From assembly GCA_941918925.1 (NCBI GenBank), contig OW799233.1, forward strand, positions 140,432,223-140,496,222: a stretch of 64,000 bases of DNA. Reading direction: 5' to 3'. Each line of letters begins with the position of its first letter. Position 1 is the first letter of the stretch. Below, in pieces: positions 35,441-47,057 of the stretch. Position numbers and translations under genes: made by a program. Below the pieces are notes generated by a model. It had not been told where the DNA came from and ran no database searches. It saw nothing but the letters and a program-made list of their open reading frames with translations. Source of the stretch: Phyto melanocephala. Lineage: Eukaryota; Arthropoda; Insecta; Diptera; Rhinophoridae.

Positions 35441-36753
35441 TTAATGAAATAAAAAGTGTGTTGCATTTAACGTAGATAAAAATAATAAAATAAAAAGTTT
35501 TTACCATATTTATCACAAATATATGTATGTCAGTGATCGGCTTTGAGTCGTTTTTTCAATATTCATAGTGAGTCATAAAATTTGAGTATAAATCACATTA
35601 ACTTTGATTTATAAGTACAACACACAATGAACATAAGTACTACGTCGTACTTATATTTATAGCGTCTTATATTTATATTTACTAAATTATTCGGGATATG
35701 CTCCCTTAATATTTCAATAATATTTATTTGGTTGTTTTGTTTAAGCTGGTTTATATGCATTTCACTGGTGCTTATGCCAGATCATCAGTAAACCTTTACC
35801 CAAATTCTTAAAAAGGTTTAAAATATTATAAGTTATATTTTCAAATTCTCATTAACAAAATGAGAATTCAAAAATAAAACAAAAAACTATAAAAAACTTT
35901 TTCAAAAACCCAACCAACAATTTTGCAATTTTAATTTATTTTATTTTTCTAATCCCCTCTGCATTTGGCTAACCGTTGGTTAACACTAAATGCCTAGAGG
36001 GGCAACCGAAAACAAAAACAAAATCTCTTAAACAGACATCAAAGCAAGCACTTTTTTTGCTTGTTGTTTTTGTATTAGTTTGCTAAATCTAAATTGTCTA
36101 TTTTTTTAACAATCCACAATTATTATGGTGAATGACAAATTGTTATCTGGCAAGCCTAGTTAAAACACACATCTTTATAATGACTACGCGAGTCATACGT
36201 GCTTTTGGTCGTCTTTTTATCTTGCATGAATGCCAATAGCAATCAACTGAATCATACGTGTTGATGAATATGAGTACTGTAAGTACATTTCATTTAAAAG
36301 TGCGTATAAGTAGTGAAGACTTTTAAATAAGTTTGAATGCGTATAAATCAACGAAGTAATGAATAATGATTCAAGTTGACTTACTTCATTAATATTCGTT
36401 GCAGATCTCTGATGTATGTAGTTGATACATAGTTCACCGAATATTAAAGAAGACATACCGTAGACCATTACGGTCCATTGTGATGCCTTAATATAGGATA
36501 AAGAGAAGAATATAATAAGAATAGAAATAGTTAGAATAGAAGAGATATAGTCGATATAGTTGACAAGAATAGTATGTCTCTATAAAAAATTTTATTCGAA
36601 GTCATTTAAAATTACAAATAACCATTAAATGATAAGTAAAACAGCAATATGATTGCAAAGTAATCAAGCTATGATATCTCTTAATCACAATGTATTTTCA
36701 ACTGTCCAACCTTTTGTTAAATAAATTTTTGCTATTAAAAGGTTTGACATAAA
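35441..36753. other. A+T-rich stretch, nothing recognised
   Basis: No supported coding or repeat feature. A Helitron 3' end that would close the element above was sought here and not found. Confidence 0.4.
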
Positions 36754-36944
36754 CAAGGCGAATTCAATAGGGTGAACTTATTAGATCAGCTGATCATCAG
36801 CTATTGCCTACTTCTAGGGACCAATTGTCAAATTTTTGTGTATTTTTGACATATCGTTTTGTTTTACACTAACAAAATACATGTTTGTATTTTTTCACTT
36901 TGTAGTTGTTTTAGGGACGAGTTCACCTTATTGAATTCCCCTTG
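36754..36944. mobile_element. hAT-like MITE with perfect 8-bp target duplication
   Basis: The 25-bp TIRs start CAAGGCGAATTCAATAGGGT at the left and CAAGGGGAATTCAATAAGGT at the right (read inward). GACATAAA stands immediately on both sides (36746-36753 and 36945-36952). An 8-bp duplication with a CA-starting TIR fits hAT (P-type elements also make 8 bp). It is 191 bp and non-coding. The clean duplication suggests a fairly recent insertion. Confidence 0.85.
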
Positions 36945-39900
36945 GACATAAATAAAAAAATATTCAAAAATTAAAAAAAAATAATTAAAATAAGGAATAA
37001 AATGTCAAAAAAATTATAGAAAAAGTTACATTTGAAAAAGTAATTACAGTAAATGATAATTTTTTGTGTATATTTTTACTTATTTAAGCTCCTACAATCA
37101 AACGAGGGCCGAAGCAAATTCCTTCCAATATTCTATATCTACTACTCGATGTCTTAAATCGTGCTAATTGAAGTTTGACTTGCACATCTGAATTTGTATT
37201 TGTAGTCTCCAGGTATGCGATGGTCAGTCTGTACTTTGTCTTTTCTACGGATTCCACTCTTTATATATTATTTTTCTATTATTTTCTATATAGAAAAAAG
37301 ATTTTTTCGCCTTATAGTTTCCAAGTACGAAATATTCAGGAGCATACTTGTTTGGGTTACTTATGTTGGATCGTCTGCTAGTTAGCTTCTGACCACAGGC
37401 GAATGTTGGAGATTGTTGATTGCAAATATACCCTTACACTCGTATTCATAAAAAATACTTTAGGTTTATTAAAGGCTTATTAAGCAGATGTTGTGCACAA
37501 AGCTGTCAAATCAGCCTTCAATAAACCTGAAATATTTCTTATGAATTAGAATCTTTATTTTTATTGAAATAAAATGTAAATTAGAAAACAACATAACAAT
37601 TTATGTTCAATTTGTAATCATAGTATGATAATTGCATGATACTTTAATTGAACATAATAATGATAACGTCCAACCATTATAATTTTTTACCACAATCACA
37701 CAATTCAATCATAGTAAGTTGCTCTTAGATTATAAATACCACAACCATGCTTTTACTTTATGTGTATGTATTAATAGATTCGAACAAGTTAAATCAAAAG
37801 AAGTTTTAAGAAAAATAAACCTAATGAAATTAGTCAATTTATGCTACATTTTATTTTAGCGAATACCATACGCATCAACCTTCATGCAGTCAAACTTCAT
37901 TCTTCCTCCGCGACGTACAACGTAACAATATAAAATTACGTAAATTTATTACAGCATTGTTTTTTAAAGTTTTGTACTAGGCCAGGCCAATATTAAATAT
38001 AATTTACATTTAAAATCTTTTACTAACAACTTACTTCCACACAAACATTTTGTATGTAAAAGTTAGACTTTTTGTAAGCGTGTGCAAAATAAATTTAAAC
38101 TAAAAAACATTTCACATAAAAAAATAACTTAAATTAGCTTAGAAAAAAAACTTTTCAAAGGTCACCTGCACCCTAACCAAATGCTACCTTTAGAATCAGC
38201 TGAATAAAACAGCTATTTTCAGCTTTTTTACATGATAGCCATATTTTTATGCAAAACTGCATTGCTTGCTTCCATATTAATAATTTGGAACCAAAAATTA
38301 TTTTTAACCACTAGAAAAACTTAATTCTCCTTTTTAATATCAACTGTTAAAAACTGCAATATTCTAACCCTTTGATGTAATTCAGGGTACGACATGTAAC
38401 ATTTTGTCTGATTTTTATGGCAACATTATTACAAAAGGACATGTCACCCGTTTATAGTATTGCATATTTTTAAGAAAAGAACACAAAAAAAGGCGTAGGG
38501 CAGAATTAATGCAACATTTACGTCAGAAAAGGAAACACCATTAGTCTTAATGTACCTTCATGTTTGGTGTTCTTGTCTGTTAGCACACTGACCGCGCACA
38601 CACAAAGAACTGATAAAAAGAAAATTTTTAATCAATGATATATAAGACGATTCTAGTTGGAAATCGAACTAACAAAAATTGCAATAAATTTACTCGTATA
38701 AAAAAATTTTCACAAAACTTTTAGTCGATATAAAGCCTTTTGATAACAAAGTGAAATCCATGAATTACACATCTTTAAGAAATTAATTTAAATCTACAAA
38801 TTATACAAAAATAAAGATATTGAAAATAAAAGAAAACGATATGAAAAAAAAAATCTAATAAAAAGTCGATTTGACATAAAACATTAACATTTCTGACACA
38901 ATTTAATCCCCCACGTTCGATGCTGACCTCAAAGTCATATGACATATTTATTTTGTGGTTTTCCAAATATTTTTCTGTAGAATAAATATTATCGGCTTAG
39001 ATACATTCTTTTTTTATAATTCTTTTTTTTTTCCTATTTCTCTTTTGCCGTTTCTATATGCTGCCCACCTACACCATTGGAAGGGAGGTTATATATGCGT
39101 TTATTAGGTCGTGTGTGACACCAAGAAATATTAGTAAAATAAAAAATTATTGAAACTTTTTATAGTTTTTAAACCCAGGTCAGTATTTAGAATAAAACAG
39201 AAAGTTCAAATTGAATAAAATTAACTGAATTTAATAATTCTCTTATTAAGAAAGGAGTAAGAATAAACTGATGTAAAATAAACAAAAAAAGGGGCTTACT
39301 TAAACCAAAGTTATATCAAAGAACACATTGCCAACCTCTTAGGAATTTTTAATAAATAAGATCAAAATAAGACTTTTAAAATTTTGTTTGTTTGTTGAAA
39401 AAAATTAATTAACAAAGATTATCTAATACTATACAAACAAAATCAAACTGCTGAAGGATATTAAACGTTCGTTTAAGCCACTTTTATATATTTCATTTTA
39501 TTTTTTTTTCTTAGTTAGTTGAGGTAGCATGTGTGTTTTATTCTTTGGTAAACTAGATTTAGAATTGTTGGTAAACGGGATAGTATGACATTAAAGTTTT
39601 TTTTCTATTTTATTTATTTATTTTTTTGTCGCTGTTGTCTTTATAAGCACACAACACTATATATGCGTATGTATGTGAGTGCGAACATTAACAAATGTTA
39701 TTGTATTTTTGTGTATAGAATGTCCCAGTTGGTCAAATTTTGAAAGGAATTTCACTACTAGGTATACTTAAATATTAAAACCTAGATGGCCTGCCAGTCA
39801 ATCCAAATTGTTGGTGATGTTTTAAAAAACAGAAAACAAAAAAGATTATACAGTATCTGATATCAATTAAATTCATCAATTAATAATCAAATATAACAAA

Positions 39901-40356
39901 TAAAATTCGTATTACAGATCTGCTATCTTTTACACAATGAAATCAGATAGTTCGAAACCTCTCTCCCTAAACACATATTCCATAATAGTTTTATGTAAAA
40001 CAAGACAACCGACACTACACCATTTGTACAGATTTAAGCCCTCCCAAACTTGAACTAGCTGCTTTCATTCAATCTCTACTCGATTTCATTATAAATCATC
40101 ATTATTTGTACTAATCAAAAAGAATTCCGACGCAATGTAGTGTTCCTTAGAAGTTGACATCTAAAATACATTGTCGAATTTAATCGCGATATAAAATCTA
40201 AATTAATATCAGAACATAATTTCTTATGCTCTTATTTCTAAAGGATCAAAAGGTTTTTGTGGTTTTGGCACTGGAAATTTTAAGAACAAAACAAAGTTAA
40301 CAATAATAATAGTTTTTAACGTTACTGTCATCGATTCAAATGAAGGCCGTATTTTT
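36945..40356. other. A+T-rich stretch, nothing recognised
   Basis: Long anonymous region. It has scattered more balanced sequence (about 37080-37400 and 37860-37930) but no domain, RNA or transposon end that I can support. Confidence 0.4.
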
Positions 40357-41150
40357 TATACCCACCACCAAAACTAGGTGTATAAAAAAGAGTATATCGG
40401 TGCCTTACTTCCTCAGCCTCGTATCTTACAAAATACGGTTTTGACTTTTTCATATCAAACGATTGTTTTATGCTTTAACTAAAAAAGGTTCGTATATTAT
40501 TACTACTAATATATGTTCATAAATACAATCAATTCCTTAATAATTGCACTTAAACTTTTAACGAAACACCGAAATATAAAAAGATGAACCGTTTTTTTTT
40601 CTCTCCTGAAAAAATTTATTTTTTAAGATACGAGGTTGAGGAAGTAAGGCATCGATATTCATTTTGTCATTCCGTTTGTAACACATTAAAATATTCTTTT
40701 GAGACCCTATAAAGAATATACTTTCTAAGTCTTGGTTTCATTTTAGGATGATCTAGCTATGTCCGCAACCAATTTTTGATTTTTCTTAACCTTTCTAAAT
40801 TCTAAATTCTTTATTCTCTCTTCTACTCTTTTTACTATCTTTTAATAAGGCATCATAATGGACTATATTATTTCAAGGTAAAGGTGTGAAGGTAACCCTG
40901 CACCAGCCTTTTTACCTAACCTTACCTAATCTGACTATGTCGGTCTGTCTATCTGTCTGTCTATTTGTCTGTCTGTCTATTTCTATGACTGTCTATAGAG
41001 TTCGAACCGAAAAAGTTATGGAAACAAAATTTCGCCAGTAGTATATTACCTAAGTAAAAATATATGTTTTCCTAAAAATTTCTTAAGTCCATTTATTACA
41101 AAACGATCTACACCAAAACGTACGAAAATTTATAACGCACAGTGTATTTT
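40357..41150 (+). mobile_element. Mini-me-like A element (A5), truncated and interrupted
   Basis: It starts TATACCCACCACCAAAACTA, is interrupted by a 265-bp MITE, then continues TTTGTCATTCCGTTTGTAAC, GAGACCCTATAAAG and GATGATCTAGCTATGTCC. A second ~165-bp foreign segment (about 40767-40935) precedes a longer TCTGTCTATCTG microsatellite (40943-40990). It fades within the CGCACAGTGTATTTTT region at about 41150. Confidence 0.65.
40394..40658. mobile_element. MITE with ~36-bp TIRs inside A5
   Basis: ATATCGGTGCCTTACTTCCT (40394) and its inverted partner ending AGTAAGGCATCGATAT (40658) bound 265 bp. The TIRs extend through CAGCCTCGTATCTTA. It splits the GGTGTATA|TTCATT junction of the mini-me-like element. 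TA at both edges suggests a Tc1/mariner-type MITE. Confidence 0.7.
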
Positions 41151-42474
41151 TTTGTGATGATACGACAAAATAGTCGTGTAAATTATCGTAAGATTGAGAC
41201 AGTCTTAAATATTGAACATTTGGCTTTAAATAGATTTGGTCGCGTTGGATCGCGTATGATTTCAAAATTAAATGGCAAGAAAGGACGAGCAAAACCCTAC
41301 AAAAGTCATTTAAAATTAATTTAAAATTAATGTTTTACAGTAACCTCAATCGTAATGGAAAAACTGTTTCAAAAATTGATCACACGTATGAAAAAAACTT
41401 TTGATCTTCATAAATAGTAGATATTTTAAGAAGCAATAAATCCATTTTCGTCTGTCTTTATATTTTCTTATTGATTATCGTTTCTAATCTCGAAATATAA
41501 AGGCAACTTTCGTATAAGATTATTTAGCTTTTTTGTTTTATTAAGCAAGTAATGCGAAAAATATTCTTCCAGGAAACTTTATTAACAAGACGTGCAAAGA
41601 TTCTCTAAATATGTGTTTTTCACTTCTCTTGTCATCAGCAAAAATTTATATAGAACAGCACTTGCAACGCTATCACTTATATCATCGCCAAACATGTCAG
41701 CTAAAGCTTAGTCACTCATTGCATTATTACCGAGAGCATAAATTCTTAAATTTTGTCTAATGTCGACTATATGAACAATTGGGTTTAAAAGAAAAATATA
41801 CAAACATATATGCATTTATATGAACGTATGTATGTGTTTACTTAATAAAGCCATTAGTTTCTGATTTTATGGCCTTCTTTGAATTTTAATGTCTTTATGG
41901 AAGACATAAAGAAGTCGTGCATTTATATTTCCTAATGCTTATTAAACTTTAATTCTTTATGTAAAATATATTATATTCTTAATTATTTTATTTTACTTGT
42001 TTCAATTATTCATCAGCACTTAAGTATAATGGCGTATGTTTAGGATAGAGTTAAAACAATAATAAAGTAAACATATCTATGAGCATATGGTGAACGTAAT
42101 AGAAACTTCTGAGAAAAAAAATGGTGGTTAAACTTATATGGCAGCATATATTTTATAACTAATATAACTAATTGCAAGCATTTTTTGAAAATTTTTTATT
42201 AATATTTTAAGCATTTAATATAAATATTTACGACAGCTCTAAAGCAGTAATAAAAGCTTTTTAAACATCAGTATTAAGGTGTATTAAAATGCCCAGAATA
42301 ACCAACTCGGAAACGAAATTTAATTAAACTAGAGAATAAATTTTTAATTAAAAGAAAAATAAAAAAACTTTTTATTACGTTTTAAAGACAACATTTATTT
42401 ATTTCTGGCTCGTGTTCATTTAATGTTTAATTCTTTTATTCGAAGAGAGTAAATTTTCTATTTGTGACAGTGAA
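41151..42474. other. A+T-rich stretch with an unassigned open frame
   Basis: A 61-codon frame at 41142-41324 contains RFGRVGSRMISKLNGKKGR, which looks protein-like but is not recognised; it starts inside the tail of A5. The rest is anonymous. Confidence 0.3.
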
Positions 42475-42550
42475 AGACCAAACCGAAAAAATAAGTTTTT
42501 TCCCAATACTAGCCGAGTGGAATTATCAGCAGCACTCTTTCGTATTGGAA
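42475..42550 (-). repeat. Structured module, copy 3 (shortened)
   Basis: Minus strand: outer stem CCAATAC/GTATTGG (42542-42548 with 42503-42509) encloses GAAAGAGTGCTGCTGATAAT and CCACTCGGCTAGT. The GAAACC/GGTTTC hairpin of copies 1 and 2 is deleted. The outer flank ACTTATTTTTT...TCTTTCACTGTC matches copy 2. Confidence 0.55.
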
Positions 42551-43441
42551 GTAAATTGAATATATTTAAGGTTTTTAGCTTAATTGAATTCAAAAACTAA
42601 TTATTTTCGTTTTTACATATTTTCTTTCCTTAGCGAGTTAGATCGCAATTAACCAACCAATTTTCCGTTTTTTTGGCTGTTCTACACCTTTTGATTATTA
42701 CTATTTATATGTTTGTTTTGGCTTTTTTATTTTATGTTGCTCTAATCATCAAAACGATACTATTAATTGAATAAAAAATTAATATTTTTAATAGAAAAAT
42801 ATTGCAAAAAACATAAACTAAAACAGTTTTAATACTGTTATGTTAAGTTATTAAAAGTCCTATAATTTTTAAGAATTATTTTAATTAATTTAATCACTCC
42901 TATAATTGGATTTTCGGTGTAATTAAAATAAAATATTTATTGTTCAGTAACATAAATTATTGAAACTGTTTCAAATAAAAGAACCCAAGAAGGAAATAGA
43001 CAAGTTTGTTATAAATTTATTTTTAACACATTAATAAATAGGTATGTATGTACCTTTTTTATTTTGTTTTTTTAATTTTTAATTAGATTTTAAGTACACC
43101 GAAAAAAATAAATATGAATTTTAATTACGAATTTAATTTTATTCATTAAAAAATTTTTTAATTTGATTGGCACTGAGCACAAGCAACTGTCAAAAGTGTG
43201 GTCTATGAGAAAATAACTCATTTTTTATAAGTATATTCGAGAATTTTAAACAGTACAATCCGTTAACGGTAAAAAATTTGTTCAGTACTTTAAGGAATTG
43301 TACATAAAATGATAATTATCCACGAATATTTCGCAATGCATGCTCATTAGACCTCACTTCTTTTCCAGATAAAATGTATTAGTATTGAGACGTAAGCCAA
43401 TAGCAAGCGTATATTGAATTTTCTCCATTCCATACGTAACC
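42551..43441. other. A+T-rich stretch, nothing recognised
   Basis: No supported feature. Confidence 0.4.
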
Positions 43442-43867
43442 CGGGGTCTCCACGTAGCAATATTTATTACCGCAATTGTCAAATTTGATTGCGTCCATAG
43501 AAATTGCAAGGTGTAGACCGCAAATTGCCATATGTAGCAATTTGTTGCGCAATCATTGCTCTGCTGATTGCTTAAGCAATTATTGCCGCAATTAGCTGTC
43601 AACATCGTTTAATTTTCTTTGAATTTTATGTTTTTCTTTGCAGAAACAAAGGAAAATTAAAATAATTTTACCTGATAATAATTAAAAGTAAAGTATTTAA
43701 AAAAAAACTCATAAAAGTTAAAACAAAAATATTAAATTATAAAAATAAATTATTTGTGTCGTGTTCTCCACCCAGTGAAATAATCAAAACCTTAGCAATA
43801 AAGTGCCGTTATTCTGCCGACGTTTTTGCTTAAGCTTAGCAATGAAAATTGCTACGTGGAGACCCAG
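43442..43867. mobile_element. MITE with GTCTCCACG TIRs and clustered GCAAT motifs
   Basis: The left end CGGGGTCTCCACGTAGCAAT and the right end ATTGCTACGTGGAGACCCAG are inverted copies over about 20 bp. CGTAA occurs just outside both ends (43435-43439 and 43868-43872). The left 150 bp carries about a dozen GCAAT or ATTGC pentamers in both orientations. It is non-coding; the 83-codon frame across it (43354-43605) is a by-product. Superfamily undetermined. Confidence 0.7.
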
Positions 43868-44997
43868 CGTAAAGTTATAATTAATTTCCCTGAAAGTTAA
43901 GCATTTCTCCATTTTTGATAATGATTAACTATCATTGTCAGTTTTGACAGCGAGTTAGTAAAAATTATAAAAAATATTGAAAAATGATAAACTTTAATAC
44001 AAATATATGTATAATAACAAAATAAAATATTACAAATATTACATCAAGTACATATTTATTTGTTCTGAAGAAAAGGTTTAAATTCAATAAGATTTAACAT
44101 TTATACAAATTATTGAAAAACAAACTCTAAAAATAATTTTTAAAACGTTTTTATTAAATTTACTTAATTTACCTCAATTGTTAAAAATATCAAATGGAAA
44201 CATGTGACCATATTCTGTAATACAAAACAATCATCCAACGTTTTATCTATAATTATCATTTTGTTTCTTTTACGACATAATTTTGCTGGTAATCGAAAAT
44301 AAACTAAATATTGTAACATTCTTATAATCTAGTCCAATTATAATAACAATACCATGTTGTTTGTAATACGATTGTTGTAACTATTTCCATTTAATACTAT
44401 TTTTTTTCAAATTATTTTTACAATAACCATACCCATGTCCATCTTCAAAACACACGTTGTTCCAAATTTGTTTTATAAAAATAGAAAATAATGTTGTTAT
44501 TGCTAATTTTGCAATTTCAAGATGAAGAAGGACAATAACACGTTTCACTGCCGCAGGCTAAAAGACTGTAAAATATAGCTAAATAAATAAATAAATGAGT
44601 TTACAAAGTTGGAAGGAAACCTGCAGTATTTTACAAAACATTTTCTGGTTTCTTGTATATTAACAGGAAGTTTTAACTTTACTCTCAATTATGGTTAAGA
44701 TGTTTGATTGAAATTTGAATATATATTTGAATTGTTGAAACTACAAATCGAAAGGTTTTAAATATGTCTCGGTCTGACTGACATCAAATGATGTAGTATC
44801 TACCACTAACTTAATTATAGTGATAAATTATTTCGTTATTCTATTTTAAAAACGCTAAATAGTTGTATTAGAGCCCATTAAGTATACATTTTTTAAGTCA
44901 CTAGGTTGAAAACACGAACCCTTAAAAATTAATAGATCTCCAGCAATTTATTTTTCAAAAGCATCAAAGGCATTTGATGGGAGTAGCAGTAAATTCC
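43868..44997. other. A+T-rich stretch, nothing recognised
   Basis: Contains an AAAT tandem (about 44578-44595); nothing else is supported. Confidence 0.4.
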
Positions 44998-45431
44998 AAA
45001 CAAAATTATTCACCAAACTTAGACTAAAAAGCTGCTAAATTAGTTTAAATAACAAAAGAAATAGTAAATACACGGTACACAAAATGTAGCTTGTTGACTA
45101 TTTACTATAAACTTTGGAATAATACTAATAAAAGTGCAGTTTTTATTCGTATTCAATATTTGGATTAAAAACTATTGATCTGATTTGGGCAAAACTAAAC
45201 ATATATTTCTTTATACAAACAAAATTATTCACCAAACTTAGACTAAAAAGCTGCTAAATTAGTTTAAATAACAAAAGAAATAGTAAATACACGGTACACA
45301 AAATGTAGCTTGTTGACTATTTACTATAAACTTTGGAATAATACTAATAAAAGTGCAGTTTTTATTCGTATTCAATATTTGGATTAAAAACTATTGATCT
45401 GATTTGGGCAAAACTAAACATATATTTCTTT
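44998..45431. repeat. Perfect 215-bp tandem duplication
   Basis: 44998-45212 and 45217-45431 read identically, separated by ATAC (period 219 bp). Each copy contains an inverted pair ATAGTAAATA/TATTTACTAT. Copy 2 ends exactly where the mariner-like element at 45433 begins. Identity over 215 bp means a recent event or an assembly duplication. Confidence 0.85.
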
Positions 45432-45432
45432 T

Positions 45433-47057
45433 AGGGTCGCTGTGGGCTAAAAGTCACCATAGAGTTTAAAAACTTAATAATTTTATACGTTTATATACTT
45501 TTTTTCAGATATTATTTTATACGAAATGGAAATTTTTAACATTTAGTATCAAAACTTATGCCACTTAAACTATAACCGTTATCAGCTTTTCAATGATGAA
45601 TTCATATTATAACATTGTCCATAACATCTTTCAATATCTGTGACTGTAGCACAGATGCAACAATGTTAACCTTAAGTTCAAGGATTGTATCAAATATGTT
45701 CATCTACACTCGCTCCTCCAAATAACTCCAAAAATAGTTGCTGACAAATTTGACGAACCAAATTTCCCGAAAACATTGGAAAACGTAAAAAATTTTGTAT
45801 AATAAACTCATGCTGCTCTTACTTAAGGTTAAACCACATTCATCTTAATTTTTATAGTATTAAGGCCCAATAATATTTTTGGCTGTAATGCCACACCATA
45901 CTGTATATTTACTTTCTAATGTGCTAATGGTGCTAATAAATAGCTCATGGAATTTCATAACAAAGTCATTTAAATGAAATTGAGCTCCATAACTCGTACT
46001 CAGATGTGCAATTAAGGGCCGTTAACAATAAAAAAATTAATCTACAGTTAACACTAAACTCAAAATTTAAACCTTGGTTAGCCAAAACAAGTTAACACAA
46101 AGTTCAGTTATCTTATAACTTTTAGATTATTTTGCCAAATTTCAGTTAAATTTAACCGACTACTTTTTAGCGTTTAAGTTCTTAACTGGAAGAAAATATT
46201 TGATGTTTGAATATAAATATGTTATATCTTTGCAATTTTTAAAGAATTGAAAGATGCTTCTACGATTTGTATAATTTATGTAAAGTAAATATTTCTTAAG
46301 GTATGAAAAGAAAATATAACCACAGAAGTCGAATGGATCATTTTCATTTACCTGATGCAGAGTTTTTCATGAGATATCGTTTATCTAAGAGAATTTTTAA
46401 ATTTATAGCAAAAATTATTTCAAAATAAATTCAATTTTTAATAAGTTTATTAGCAGATAATAATTGATAACTACAAGTTAACTAACTCTTGCCTATTGTT
46501 AACGAACATTTTTAATTTATAGTTAAAATTATTAAATAGTTAAATTTATTTAACTGAATATTATGTTAATAGGCCTAAGTGATTTAATTTTTGGCCAGCT
46601 GTTGACATTTATTTGTCAATTCTAGATGTTTCCGATAATCCGCGAATTTTAATTCCTTCAATAATTGCACCCTATATGGGAACAATTGTATATAATTTTT
46701 TGAATGCGACTTAGTGACTTATGATTCATTCCTAGCTAAGCAAAACTTATTATAGTCGATATTTCTGGGTTTCCACTAACACTTTTCTTCACACGTTCAA
46801 TATTTTCCGTACCGCGAACTAAATGTTGTGTAACGGTTCGAGGCAAATCTACTAAGGCACCATGTTGGTGGCGATGATAAAATGAGGAATAAATCGTTGC
46901 CTCACAAACTGAAATTTTAATGATAAAATGTAGACAATATGTAACTTAAATAACTTATCGCTGATTTAAATAACAGAATTATATTATTCTGTTTTCTTTA
47001 GTTGTGAATCTCTACATTATCTATTCTTAGGCGCTATGGTGACCTTTGGCTTACCCT
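45433..47057 (-). mobile_element. Mariner-like element, decayed, with nested Harbinger
   Basis: The ends AGGGT...AAAGTCACCATAG (45433) and CTATGGTGACCTTTGGCTTA with CCCT (47057) are inverted. Minus-strand fragments read a HLVRGTENIERVKKSVSGNP segment (about 46790-46860), FPYRVQLLKELKFADYRKH in a second frame (about 46620-46690), and, beyond the nested insertion, FHLNDFVMKFHELF and VWCGITAKNIIG-like sequence (about 45850-46000). These match the linker and first catalytic part of IS630-Tc1-mariner transposases. Stops and frameshifts are many. About 1.06 kb remains once the nested element is removed, so a large internal part is lost. Confidence 0.65.
46016..46575 (+). mobile_element. PIF/Harbinger-derived element
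   Basis: TAA flanks both ends (46013-46015 and 46576-46578), the 3-bp target duplication of PIF/Harbinger elements. The ends GGGCCGTTAACAATA and TATGTTAATAGGCC are inverted and GTTAA repeats are frequent inside. At 46309-46413 the plus strand reads MDHFHLPDAEFFMRYRLSKR followed by IFKFIA, resembling the D(D/E)xFxxRFRLSKxxFxxL start of Harbinger transposases. Only this N-terminal scrap is left. It interrupts the mariner-like transposase. Confidence 0.7.

Noticed and set aside
43354..43605. 83-codon Cys/Asn-rich frame on the minus strand
   Set aside because: Lies across the GCAAT/ATTGC-rich MITE end; composition follows the pentamer repeats.
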